Shown piece by piece: positions 17,333 through 25,916 of a DNA stretch of 38,487 nucleotides. Below the pieces are notes generated by a model that was not told where the DNA came from, searched no databases, and saw nothing but the letters and a program-made list of their open reading frames with translations. Origin of the DNA: Planctomicrobium piriforme (GTDB lineage Bacteria; Planctomycetota; Planctomycetia; Planctomycetales; Planctomycetaceae). The position numbers and the translations under genes are program-made. The stretch lies in the NCBI GenBank assembly GCA_945860955.1, contig CAMATH010000079.1, positions 1 to 38,487 on the forward strand, given 5' to 3'. Every line of letters begins with the position of its first letter. Position 1 is the first letter of the stretch.

Positions 17333-17605
17333 GATGCGAACCAATGGTTCGAATGGGGACTGCCGGGGTCTCGAAGGCTCATTTGCGACGAACGCATTGG
17401 AGCCTTCGACGCGGTGAAATCCGGGACAAGAGTCTCTTTCCTTCGATTCTCCCCAGCCACCCGGCCAATTCCAAGTCTGTCGCGATGAATTGTTGTCCCG
17501 CCGGGATCAACCGGACTGTCCACCTGGGCTTAGGTTCGCTTCAGTGATCCTGCGGTAAAGCGACCAGCACTAACAGTCGGCGGGCAGACCGACCTTCCCG
17601 GGCGT

Positions 17606-17634
17606 GTGAACTTGCCGCAGTCCGCCGCTATAAT
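17606..17634 (+). promoter_or_regulatory. Candidate promoter for sugar-isomerase-like gene
   Basis: A perfect -10 hexamer TATAAT at 17629-17634, 17 bases downstream of a poor -35 (GTGAAC, 17606-17611). Transcription would start near 17641 and leave a 70-base leader before the ATG at 17713. Confidence 0.4.
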
Positions 17635-17712
17635 CGTGGGGTGTTCGAAGATTCCGGTTCAGTCAAACCGGCTGTTTCTCCCCATTCTCCCGTTGTTTGA
17701 GGCGTGTTCTCC

Positions 17713-18630
17713 ATGTCGCAGATCCTTCCCCGTCGCGAGTTCCTGACACAATCCGCCCTGCTGGCCGCCGCCGCGGCATTCGCACCCGCGGTGTTCGCCG
17801 CCGAAGAAAAGCCGCTGTTCGAAATCTCTCTCGCGGAATGGTCGCTGCACAAGGCGTTGTTCGCCAAGAAGATCGATAACCTCGATTTCGCGAAAGTCGC
17901 AAAGGAAGAATACGGGATTCACGCGGTCGAATTCGTCAATCAATTCTTCAAGGACAAGGCGAAGGACACGAAGTATCTGGATGAATTGAAAAAGCGAGCG
18001 GGAGATCTTGGCGTCAAGCTGCTGCTGATCATGTGTGACGGCGAGGGAAACCTGGGGGACGCGAGCTTGGCCAAGCGGAATCAGGCGGTTGAGAATCACT
18101 TCAAGTGGGTCGAGGCGGCCAAACACCTGGGGTGTCACTCGATTCGGGTGAACGCCGCGTCGGCTGGCTCGTACGAAGATCAGGTTCACCGTGCCGCCGA
18201 CGGACTCCGCGCTCTGACGGAATTCGCCGACCCGCATGGCATCAATGTGATCGTCGAAAACCATGGTGGCCTCTCTTCGAATGGCGAGTGGCTGTCGACG
18301 GTCATCAAGAAGGTCAATCATCCCCGGTGCGGCACCCTCCCCGATTTCGGCAACTTCAATCTCGGTGACGGGAAGCAATACGACCGTTACAAGGGGGTCA
18401 CCGAGCTGATGCCGTTCGCCAAGGCGGTGAGCGCCAAGTCGCACGACTTCAACGACGCGGGAGACGAGATTCACACCGACTACAAGAAGATGATGAAAAT
18501 CGTTCTCGACGCCGGCTACCATGGCTATGTCGGCATCGAATACGAAGGGGGCAAGATTGGTGAGTCCGAAGGGATCATCGCCACAAAGAAACTCCTCGAA
18601 CGGGTCCGGACCGAATTGGCCAAAAAGTAG
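17713..18630 (+). CDS. Sugar phosphate isomerase/epimerase-like TIM-barrel protein, exported
   Basis: A 305-residue member of the xylose isomerase-like TIM-barrel superfamily (AP endonuclease 2 family), which includes hydroxypyruvate isomerase and sugar epimerases. The N terminus is a twin-arginine-type leader ([20 protein letters not shown]) ending near AVFAAEE, so the enzyme probably acts outside the cytoplasm. Barrel strands with metal-ligand candidates: [33 protein letters not shown] (Glu182), [17 protein letters not shown] and YVGIEYEGG. These acidic and His residues fit divalent-metal-dependent aldose-ketose isomerisation. The substrate is not deducible. The ATG at 17713 has GAGG ten bases upstream and places the leader correctly; a GTG three codons earlier is in frame. 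A strong hairpin follows the stop. Confidence 0.87.
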   Translation: MSQILPRREFLTQSALLAAAAAFAPAVFAAEEKPLFEISLAEWSLHKALFAKKIDNLDFAKVAKEEYGIHAVEFVNQFFKDKAKDTKYLDELKKRAGDLGVKLLLIMCDGEGNLGDASLAKRNQAVENHFKWVEAAKHLGCHSIRVNAASAGSYEDQVHRAADGLRALTEFADPHGINVIVENHGGLSSNGEWLSTVIKKVNHPRCGTLPDFGNFNLGDGKQYDRYKGVTELMPFAKAVSAKSHDFNDAGDEIHTDYKKMMKIVLDAGYHGYVGIEYEGGKIGESEGIIATKKLLERVRTELAKK

Positions 18631-18643
18631 GCGTGGCGTAAAC

Positions 18644-18679
18644 CGTCAGAAAGCGGTTCTCCGCGACCGCTTTCTGACG
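18644..18679 (+). terminator. Stem-loop terminator candidate
   Basis: Perfect 14-bp inverted repeat (CGTCAGAAAGCGGT and its complement) with an 8-base loop, 14 bases after the isomerase-like stop. The following sequence is only modestly T-rich (CTCTGTTTCC), so termination may be weak or Rho-assisted. Confidence 0.6.
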
Positions 18680-18767
18680 CTCTGTTTCCGGCCTTTTCGT
18701 GTCCGCCGGACTGTTGTCTCTCGTTCCCCTTCCATCCTGCAATCGATCTAAGGCGACTGGTGCGACC

Positions 18768-19010
18768 ATGTCGGATTTTCAGCCGTGTCCAGAATGTGAA
18801 TCAGACAGTGCCGAACGGGTCAAATTCACCTGGTGGGGGGGCCTGCTCGGGCCGAAACTGTTCACCCACGTGAAGTGTGGTGAATGCGGGACCACCTACA
18901 ATGGCAAGACGGGGAAATCGAACAACGTGGCGATCGCGCTGTATCTGATCATTCCCGGGGTGATCGCGTTCGTCGCCGCTTTTCTGTTCGTACTCAAGGG
19001 GCAGAATTGA
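18768..19010 (+). CDS. Small zinc-ribbon membrane protein
   Basis: An 80-residue protein with two CxxC pairs, CPEC (Cys7, Cys10) and CGEC (Cys37, Cys40), predicted to bind one zinc ion, followed by a single transmembrane helix at about 54-76 (IALYLIIPGVIAFVAAFLFV). The section between the pairs is aromatic and Gly-rich (FTWWGGLLGPKLF). Small proteins of this kind occur widely in planctomycetes and other bacteria, with no established role. The start ATG is preceded by AAGGCGA, a modest ribosome-binding site. The gene lies 36 bases upstream of the large PVC-type cytochrome gene in the same direction, so co-transcription is possible, though a functional link is only an inference. Confidence 0.78.
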   Translation: MSDFQPCPECESDSAERVKFTWWGGLLGPKLFTHVKCGECGTTYNGKTGKSNNVAIALYLIIPGVIAFVAAFLFVLKGQN

Positions 19011-19046
19011 TCGACCGTCCTTTGTAACTCTCTGGAGAGACTTCCC

Positions 19047-22000
19047 ATGCCGGCACGTTGGACCTCGTGGATCGTGTTCTGCGCCTGTTGCGCGACGACC
19101 GTTGTCGCTCAGGATCGTCCGCTGGATGGGCCGCTCTCACCCCATCAGGCGCCGTTGTCGTTTCGCCTTGAACCCGGCTTGCGAATTGAACTGGTCGCGT
19201 CGGAGCCGATGATCGAAAGCCCGGTCGCGATGGCGTTCGACGAACGGGGACGGTTGTTTGTCGCCGAGAATCGAGGGTATCCCACCGGACCCTCCGAAGG
19301 GGCGGCTCCTCCGGGGCGGATCGCGCTGTTGACCGATACCGACAGCGACGGCGACATGGATACTCGCACCACGTTCGCTGAGGGCTTGTCGTATCCCAAC
19401 GGACTGCTCCCCTGGAATGGGGGGCTGATTGTCACCTGCGCTCCCGAGATCCTGTTTCTGCGCGACACCGACGGAAACGGAAAGGCGGATGAACGGGAAG
19501 TCTGGTTCATAGGCTTCTCCACTGCGGGCAGCACGCAGTTGCGCGTGAGTCACCCTACGTTTGGTCCCGACAACTGGATCTATGTGACCAGCGGATTGAC
19601 AGGTGGCAAGGTGACCAATCCCCAGGCACCCGATCGACCGGCGATCGAATTGGGCCGGACCGATTTCCGCTTTCGCCCCGATCGCACCGCCTGGGAGGCG
19701 ATTGATGGGGGTGCCCAATTCGGGCAAACGTTTGACGACTTTGGCCGTCGCTTCATCTGCTACAACCGCGTCCAGGCGCAGCACGTCGTTCTGACGTCGG
19801 CGATTCTGCGGAGGCAGCCGAAGCTGACGTTCTCCGAAACCGTGCAGAACTGTCCGGCAGACATGGTCGCTGAGCCCTCCCGGGGGCATGGCACCGCCGC
19901 CCGGCTGTATCCGATCAGCAGCAATGTGACGACCGCCGACTCGCACGCGGGAACATTCACCGCGGCTTGCGGCGTGACGGTGTTTCGGGGGGACAAGCTT
20001 CCCCCGGGATACCAAGGGGGGATCTTTTCGTGTGATCCGACCGGGAATCTGGTGCATTTCGACCGGTTGGAACCGAACGGCGCGACCTTCGCCGCCCGCC
20101 GGGCGCGCGATGGTCAGGAGTTTCTCGCGAGTACCGACAACTGGTTCCGACCGGTCTATCTGGCTCACGGACCGGATGGGGCTCTGTACGTCTGCGACAT
20201 GTACCGCAAGACGATTGAACATCCCGACTACCTGCCGGTCGAAGTCCGCAAACATACCGACTTCAACAGCGGCAAAGACAAGGGACGAATCTGGCGGGTC
20301 GTGGCGAGCGACGCGACACCCGCCGCATTGACCGCGCGCCGGCGGCTGCCCCTCGCGGAACTGCCTGTCGGTGGGCTATTAGCGATCTTGGAAGAACAGA
20401 ACGGCTGGCGACGCGAAACCGCGCGTCGGCTGCTGGCGACGAAGACTGATGACGGTTCGGGCGAGGCGTTGCGCAAGGCGGCGACCGACCCCGCTGCCGC
20501 CGGTCCAGCGCTGGTGTGCGCGGTCTCACTTCTCGACGCGGGAAACGCGGTCGACGATGGTGTCCTCGATTTTTTGATCGCGCATCCGGAACCCGCGATT
20601 CGGGAGTTTGCGCTGCGACTTGCGGAACCGCGACTGGTGGACAATCCGCATCTGCTGGAACACGCACTGACGCTCACCGGCGATGAGAATCCCCGCGTCC
20701 GTTTTCAGTCGGCGATCGCGCTGGGAGCATGCGCCGCCAACAAAATCGACCAAAACGAACGATTGCGTCGGGATCAGATTCCGTCGCGCATTTCGGTCGC
20801 GTTGGCGAAACTGGGAGCGCGCGATGGGGCGGATCGTTGGACCCGGGCCGCCGTCCTCAGCGCCACCGCTGGCCGGGAGGAGGTAGTTTTTGTCGCCCTG
20901 CTGGCGATCGCGCGAGACGAGGCGACCGTTTCGGAAGCGTTCTTGTTCGATCAGTCCCGCTTGACGGCGGCGGCCAGCTCGCCGGAGCAGGCGGCGCGTC
21001 TGGCCACGGAGCTGGTCGATAAGCCCGTCCGCAGGCGGTTGGACGAGTTCCGCATGGTGGCTGGCTTTGCGCAGTCGTTTCGTCAACGGGGGGAGATCCC
21101 CGAGGATGGCAATGTGCTGCGCGCGATGTTGAATGCGGCTGCGGGAAACGTGCCACTCGCGAGTCTGATCGACGTGGCACTTCACGAATCACGCGATTCG
21201 AATGCGGCGATCGCTGACCGGAAAGCGGCGGTGGAGATTCTGGGACATGCCGGGTGGGACATATCGAGTCAGACGCTGTTGACGCTGTTGGATCAACCTG
21301 AACCCGTGGAGGTGCAACTCGCGGCGGCCCGGGCGCTGGCGACATTGCGACGCCCCGAGGTCGCGAGGGAACTGCTGGCCACCGAACGGTTCTCGCGCTA
21401 CTCACCCGCCTTGCGCGATGAGGTCTTCGGTTCGCTGCTGGCACTTCCCATCCACGTTCGCGGGCTATTGACCGCGGTTCAGGAAGAGCGTGTCCCCGCG
21501 ATTGCCATCGACGCGTTTCGGCGTCGACAGCTCACAGGACATTCCGATCCCGAACTGCGCGCCGCCGCACAAAAGATCTTCGGCACCGTGACTGGAGATC
21601 GCGCGAAGGTCTACGAAAGCTACAAGGATGTTGTCGATCTGAAATCGAACGCGACGAACGGCAAGGTGGTGTTCAAGCGGGTCTGTGCCAACTGCCATCG
21701 ACTCGATCGGGAAGGGTACGCGGTTGGCCCGGATTTGTTTTCGATTCGCAATCAGCCGAAGCCGACGATTTTGCTGCACATTCTTGTTCCCGATCACGAG
21801 ATCACCGAAGGGTTCACCTCGTATACAGTCCTCACCCGTGATGGCCGCACGCTCTCGGGACTGATCGCCGCCGAGAACCCAACCAGCATCACCCTGCGGA
21901 TGCAGCAGGGGAAAGAGGAGGCGTTGTTGCGGAGCGATCTGGATGAGATTGTGGCGTCGAAGGTCTCTCTGATGCCCCAGGGAGTCGAGAAGGATGTCAC

Positions 22001-22058
22001 CCGGCAGGAATTTGCGGATCTGTTGGCGTATTTGAAGGGGGAAGCGGGCGTGGATTGA
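19047..22058 (+). CDS. PVC-type heme-binding membrane-bound dehydrogenase-like protein
   Basis: A 1003-residue exported protein of the planctomycete/verrucomicrobial 'putative membrane-bound dehydrogenase' type. Residues 1-22 form a signal peptide. Residues about 30-415 form a beta-propeller resembling sorbosone/glucose dehydrogenases (PVAMAFDERGRLFVAENRGY, GPDNWIYVTSGLTGG, HGPDGALYVCDMYRKTIEHP). Residues about 420-850 are HEAT-like helical repeats (NPRVRFQSAIALGACAANK). The C-terminal PVC-type cytochrome c domain has CANCH at 880-884 (FKRVCANCHRLDREGYAVGP) and a probable distal Met in SLMPQGVE. The likely job is oxidation of a periplasmic substrate, possibly a sugar, with electrons passed to the heme; the substrate is unknown. 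GGAGAG precedes the start. The stop codon lies inside a short palindrome. Confidence 0.9.
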   Translation: MPARWTSWIVFCACCATTVVAQDRPLDGPLSPHQAPLSFRLEPGLRIELVASEPMIESPVAMAFDERGRLFVAENRGYPTGPSEGAAPPGRIALLTDTDSDGDMDTRTTFAEGLSYPNGLLPWNGGLIVTCAPEILFLRDTDGNGKADEREVWFIGFSTAGSTQLRVSHPTFGPDNWIYVTSGLTGGKVTNPQAPDRPAIELGRTDFRFRPDRTAWEAIDGGAQFGQTFDDFGRRFICYNRVQAQHVVLTSAILRRQPKLTFSETVQNCPADMVAEPSRGHGTAARLYPISSNVTTADSHAGTFTAACGVTVFRGDKLPPGYQGGIFSCDPTGNLVHFDRLEPNGATFAARRARDGQEFLASTDNWFRPVYLAHGPDGALYVCDMYRKTIEHPDYLPVEVRKHTDFNSGKDKGRIWRVVASDATPAALTARRRLPLAELPVGGLLAILEEQNGWRRETARRLLATKTDDGSGEALRKAATDPAAAGPALVCAVSLLDAGNAVDDGVLDFLIAHPEPAIREFALRLAEPRLVDNPHLLEHALTLTGDENPRVRFQSAIALGACAANKIDQNERLRRDQIPSRISVALAKLGARDGADRWTRAAVLSATAGREEVVFVALLAIARDEATVSEAFLFDQSRLTAAASSPEQAARLATELVDKPVRRRLDEFRMVAGFAQSFRQRGEIPEDGNVLRAMLNAAAGNVPLASLIDVALHESRDSNAAIADRKAAVEILGHAGWDISSQTLLTLLDQPEPVEVQLAAARALATLRRPEVARELLATERFSRYSPALRDEVFGSLLALPIHVRGLLTAVQEERVPAIAIDAFRRRQLTGHSDPELRAAAQKIFGTVTGDRAKVYESYKDVVDLKSNATNGKVVFKRVCANCHRLDREGYAVGPDLFSIRNQPKPTILLHILVPDHEITEGFTSYTVLTRDGRTLSGLIAAENPTSITLRMQQGKEEALLRSDLDEIVASKVSLMPQGVEKDVTRQEFADLLAYLKGEAGVD

Positions 22059-22067
22059 AATCCACGC
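22048..22067. repeat. Palindrome spanning the stop codon
   Basis: GCGTGGATT - GA - AATCCACGC, a 9-bp inverted repeat whose centre holds the TGA stop of the preceding gene. The stem shares GCGTGGA/TCCACGC with the hairpin at 6056-6077. Confidence 0.55.
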
Positions 22068-22149
22068 GGCTGACCCTCATGCAAGCGGAGTCGGGGCTCC
22101 CTTGGACTACGGGAGTGGTCGCTTGGGAACCTTGATCATGAACAGTTTC

Positions 22150-24519
22150 TTACCGTTTCCCATCGCCCGACTCAACCAACTCGATCTTCGCCTCAGCGAC
22201 AAACGGCACGTCGCCATTCTTTAACACTGTCGCCCGCAGCAGCAACGGCTGGTTGTACGGCCCGCCGCCGTCGGGGGAGAACCGGAGTACCAGTTCGCCA
22301 TTTTCGGAATTGGCGGGCAGCGTGATTGTCTCAGCAGCGACTCCGCGGATATGCCGGGGGACGACCAGTTCCACTTTCGCCTCACCGGTCACGCCGGTGC
22401 CGCGCCCGACGCGCACGGGGATTTTCACCGACTCGCCTGCCCGAACCATCGCGGTTTTCCGTGACAGGTCGAGACTGAGCTGGCCGGGATCGACCAACGC
22501 GACAATCTGCTCATTTTGCTGGAGCGAGGTGAAGCTGACCTTGTGCTTTGTTCCATCGGGGTCGGCGACCTCTCCCACCGCCATCACCACCGTCCGGCTT
22601 GTTCTACCGATCTCCATCCACGGGGGGAGAAACACCGGATATTCGAACTGGGTGGCACCGGCGGGAACCGAGATGGCTGGCCCCGTCACACCTTGCAGGT
22701 GGCGGGTCTGCTTGTCGGCGAGTCGCACCTCCAGCGGTCCCTCGTAGCTCCCGCGATCGAGGGCGAATTGCCGGACGAATCGGCTGCCGCGCTGGGCGTA
22801 TTTCACTTCGTAAACCCCCTTCACTTTGAACGGGGTGGGAACGGTCACTGCGCACAGCACCGAGTCCACCTCCGGCCTCCCCGCGAGTCCCAGGGTCAAT
22901 TGGGCGACACGGAACACCTTCTGATCACCGATCATCGCCGTCCCGCGAATTTCGAATCGCCCCGCGGCGACTTTGGCGAGCGCATCGGTTTTCAAACTGA
23001 TTTGCAGCTCGTTCCCATTGGCGGCGATCGGAGGGGCTGTGATGGCCACTCCTTCCAGATTCCCAATGATTTCCGGAGTGATCTCGCCGGCGAATCCGCC
23101 CGTTCGCTCGACTCGCACCTTGAGTTTGACTTCTCCGCCCCGCGGGAGCGCGATGGCGTTTTCGGTGAGAAACAGCCGGAAATCGGGTCGGCTGGCGCTT
23201 GCCATGCGCAAGCGGTAGGCGAACGCCGGTCCGCCGCGATCGGGATCGCGCTCTGTGACGCGAACAAAGTAAACGCCCTCTTCGGGCGCGGTGAACTGCA
23301 ACGCGGAATCCGAGATGCCCCCCGCCAGGTCGTCATTCTGCGCGAGTTCCTTCCCGGCCGCGTCGGTGATCGACACGACCGTATCGATGGGTGCCCCCAA
23401 TCGGGCCGCGCGGGTCTCCAGTTGAACGGCTTCCCCCTTTTTCAGCGAGATCGGCCAAACATCAGCCTCGCCTGGCGTAGCAATTCGACCATTCGCGACG
23501 AACGGAATAGCTTGTGGCGTGGTCGCTGGCTCTATTCCCGCACGATCCGCGCGTTCGACAATTTCGGGGAATTCGTCGAGATCCAGGGTGACCCGATTGG
23601 AATTCCCCGTCGGCAGGGAAAACAGCGCCTGAGTCTGCGAACCTTCCACGGGAAGCTCCAGCGGAATTGGCAGGTCAGGTACCTTCTGGCCCGTCAGGTG
23701 GAATTCGGTCGTGGTGCCACGACGTCCGCCGAGCGGAAAGATGCGATCCACATGTGGGCCATTCGTGATCGTCAATCGATAGACGTAGTGTTGCAAGCCG
23801 CCGAACCGCAGGTCGTGAATTCGAACCGAGTACTTCCCCGCCACCGGAGTGACAAAGCGAACCGACGCGTCGCAGTCGGGCAGCGGGACGGCACCACTCT
23901 CGACGATCGCCAGCCCGTTCGGATCGCGGACCTCAAGCCTCACTTCCAAGGGAGAACCCAGGCTCACCCCCAGCGCGGTGCAGGTGAACGATTCCCCTGG
24001 TTTCGCGTTAATCGACCAGACATCGACATCTTCGCGGGGAAAAACTCGTCCGTTGATTGTGATCGGTGCGACAACAGGGACCGCGACGGGACGTCCGTCG
24101 ATTTCTTCTTCCACGATTTCAGGTAAATCCCCCAGCACAAACGTGCGTGCCGGTGTCGCTCCCTGGGCGGTCCAAACGCGCCAGGCGCGAGCGGCCGCAG
24201 TCGCGTTGGGCTCAATCCGAATCGTTCCCAGGTAATCTTTGGGATAGTCTTCCGACTGTTGCGAATCGGGGAGCGGGATGACCGGTCCTTCAAACCAGAT
24301 CGTCTCGGTTTGCGCGAGTCGCGGCGAAGCGGTCACTCCCGGTCCCAGCACTTCCCACGGAGCCGACTCGTGGAGATACATCCCCCCGACCCGGACTTTG
24401 ACTTCCGTTCCGCGCTGCCCGCCAGCCGGAAAGATGTACATGGCCGCGGGCGGGTCGGCCAGCGCCGGTGTCGCCACGAATCCCACCAGCAAAACGCACC
24501 ACGTCAAATGCCGTCGCAT
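22150..24519 (-). CDS. Exported protein with pre-peptidase (PPC)-type beta domains
   Basis: A 789-residue secreted protein, third gene of a three-gene minus-strand operon. Residues 1-21 are a signal peptide (LTWCVLLVGFVATPALAD). The body is beta-rich and repeats an Ig/jelly-roll unit: IFPAGGQRGTEVKVRVGG near the N terminus, IFPLGGRRGTTTEFHLTGQ around 265, and two PPC-like units with the pattern DVWSINAKPGESFTCTALG and DVWPISLKKGEAVQLETRA, each followed by GKYSVRIHDLRFGG or GVYFVRVTERDPDRGGPAFA. The C-terminal 350 residues are Ig-like strands without recognised motifs. PPC domains are usually non-catalytic binding or secretion modules. It often accompanies DUF1501 and DUF1549/1553 proteins in planctomycetes, suggesting a cell-surface complex. 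ATG at 24519 was preferred over 24534. Confidence 0.82.
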   Translation of the reverse strand: MRRHLTWCVLLVGFVATPALADPPAAMYIFPAGGQRGTEVKVRVGGMYLHESAPWEVLGPGVTASPRLAQTETIWFEGPVIPLPDSQQSEDYPKDYLGTIRIEPNATAAARAWRVWTAQGATPARTFVLGDLPEIVEEEIDGRPVAVPVVAPITINGRVFPREDVDVWSINAKPGESFTCTALGVSLGSPLEVRLEVRDPNGLAIVESGAVPLPDCDASVRFVTPVAGKYSVRIHDLRFGGLQHYVYRLTITNGPHVDRIFPLGGRRGTTTEFHLTGQKVPDLPIPLELPVEGSQTQALFSLPTGNSNRVTLDLDEFPEIVERADRAGIEPATTPQAIPFVANGRIATPGEADVWPISLKKGEAVQLETRAARLGAPIDTVVSITDAAGKELAQNDDLAGGISDSALQFTAPEEGVYFVRVTERDPDRGGPAFAYRLRMASASRPDFRLFLTENAIALPRGGEVKLKVRVERTGGFAGEITPEIIGNLEGVAITAPPIAANGNELQISLKTDALAKVAAGRFEIRGTAMIGDQKVFRVAQLTLGLAGRPEVDSVLCAVTVPTPFKVKGVYEVKYAQRGSRFVRQFALDRGSYEGPLEVRLADKQTRHLQGVTGPAISVPAGATQFEYPVFLPPWMEIGRTSRTVVMAVGEVADPDGTKHKVSFTSLQQNEQIVALVDPGQLSLDLSRKTAMVRAGESVKIPVRVGRGTGVTGEAKVELVVPRHIRGVAAETITLPANSENGELVLRFSPDGGGPYNQPLLLRATVLKNGDVPFVAEAKIELVESGDGKR

Positions 24520-24567
24520 TGAATCGCACCACATGTTGAACGACGGAAATGGGACCGCGCGGATCCC

Positions 24568-25902
24568 CTACAGCAACTCGGAAATCACCCGATTGCTCGC
24601 CGCGATTTTCACCGGTCGGCCTTCGGGGGTATAGAACTCATCGTTGGGATCGACTCCCAGGAGACGGAACATTGTCGAAGACAACTCTTCGGGTCCGTAC
24701 GCGGGACCGTCGGGCTTTTCGGCACGGGGATCCGATTTTCCCACGACCCGCCCGCCTTGAATCCCGCCCCCCCCCATCGCCACGGTGAACGAAGGTCCCC
24801 AATGATCGCGACCGGAATTCTGATTGATTCGCGGCGTGCGACCGAATTCGCCCGTCACGACAACCAGAGTCTTTTTCAACATGTCGCGTTCCGACAGGTC
24901 GGCGAACAGCGTCGACATGCCACGATCGAGCAATGGCAACAGGTCGTTTTTCAGGACGCTGAAGTTGTTGTCGTGGGTGTCCCAGTTCGTGTGATCGATC
25001 GACACACAGCGAACGCCCGCTTCCACCAGTCGGCGAGCCATCAGACAGGCCTGTCCCAGCGAGTTGCGACCGTAGCGGTCGCGCATCTCGCCCGACTCGG
25101 CGGAGATGTCGAACGCCGCCTTGGTCGCCGACGAGGTCATCAGGTCAAACGCTTTGCGCTGAAACGTGTTGACCGCGTTCGCACCGCGGTTGGCGGCGAT
25201 CTCCCCCGATTTCTGAAATCGGTCCACCACCCCCAGCAACTCCTTGCGGTTTTCAAACCGACCAGGGTCGACGACAAGTGGCGGCAACAGATCGGGGACG
25301 GCGAAACTGGGAGAGTTGGGATCCGCCTCCACCACAAACGGCGCGACCGAGGCTCCCAGATAGGCCGGCCCTGCGCTGGCGTGCATTCGCGGGAGGCAAA
25401 CGTAGGGGGGAACAGAGCCACGCGGCCCGAGTTTGCGGGAGATGATCGACCCGTGCGCCGGCCGTTGGTTGTTGGGACTGAGATTCGGATTGAATCCGGG
25501 AATCGGGTGGTAGCCGGTCAGCATGTAGTGGTCGGCGGGACCATGATCGGAATTGCGGTGACCGAAATTGCGGATCAGCGAGACCTTGTCCATCTGCCCC
25601 GCGAGCATCGGCAGATGTTCACAGACTTCAATCCCCGGAATGTTGGTGGCGATCGGCGCAAACGGCCCGCGAAACTCGCTCGGAGCGTTGGGCTTCATGT
25701 CCCAGGTGTCGATCGTCGACAAGCCCCCTTTGAGGAACAGGAAAATGACCGACACATCGCTCGGAGGCGACGTTTCGGCGGCGATTGACTGCCGAGAGAG
25801 GAGCTGACCCAGTCCCCAGCCCGCTCCGAACAGGCTGGCCGACCCGACGCGTAACGCGTCGCGACGCGTGACCCGGTCGCAAAAATGATTCGCTGTCGCC
25901 AT
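24568..25902 (-). CDS. DUF1501 family exported protein (Tat leader), operon member
   Basis: Second DUF1501 protein of the window, 444 residues, second gene of the minus-strand operon. The twin-arginine leader is clear (TRRDALRVGSASLFGAG, Arg13-Arg14). Family motifs: VIFLFLKGGLSTIDTWDMKP, NSDHGPADHYMLTGYHP, PAYLGASVAPFVVEADP, CVSIDHTNWDTHDNNF, VVTGEFGRTPRINQNSGRDH and AMGGGGIQGGRVVG. They place the same His/Asp set as in the other copy at 3734-5113, but overall the two are diverged subfamilies. The gene starts 14 bases after the DUF1549/DUF1553 stop, and its ribosome-binding site AAGGGAGAA abuts that stop, strong evidence of co-transcription and probably translational coupling. The enzymatic role is unknown. 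Confidence 0.9.
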   Translation of the reverse strand: MATANHFCDRVTRRDALRVGSASLFGAGWGLGQLLSRQSIAAETSPPSDVSVIFLFLKGGLSTIDTWDMKPNAPSEFRGPFAPIATNIPGIEVCEHLPMLAGQMDKVSLIRNFGHRNSDHGPADHYMLTGYHPIPGFNPNLSPNNQRPAHGSIISRKLGPRGSVPPYVCLPRMHASAGPAYLGASVAPFVVEADPNSPSFAVPDLLPPLVVDPGRFENRKELLGVVDRFQKSGEIAANRGANAVNTFQRKAFDLMTSSATKAAFDISAESGEMRDRYGRNSLGQACLMARRLVEAGVRCVSIDHTNWDTHDNNFSVLKNDLLPLLDRGMSTLFADLSERDMLKKTLVVVTGEFGRTPRINQNSGRDHWGPSFTVAMGGGGIQGGRVVGKSDPRAEKPDGPAYGPEELSSTMFRLLGVDPNDEFYTPEGRPVKIAASNRVISELL

Positions 25903-25916
25903 CGACGGGTTCTCCC

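Noticed and set aside
22516-24126. 536-codon plus-strand open frame opposite the PPC-domain gene
   Set aside because: Shadow produced by GC-biased third positions of the minus-strand gene; Arg/Gly/His-rich with no domain.
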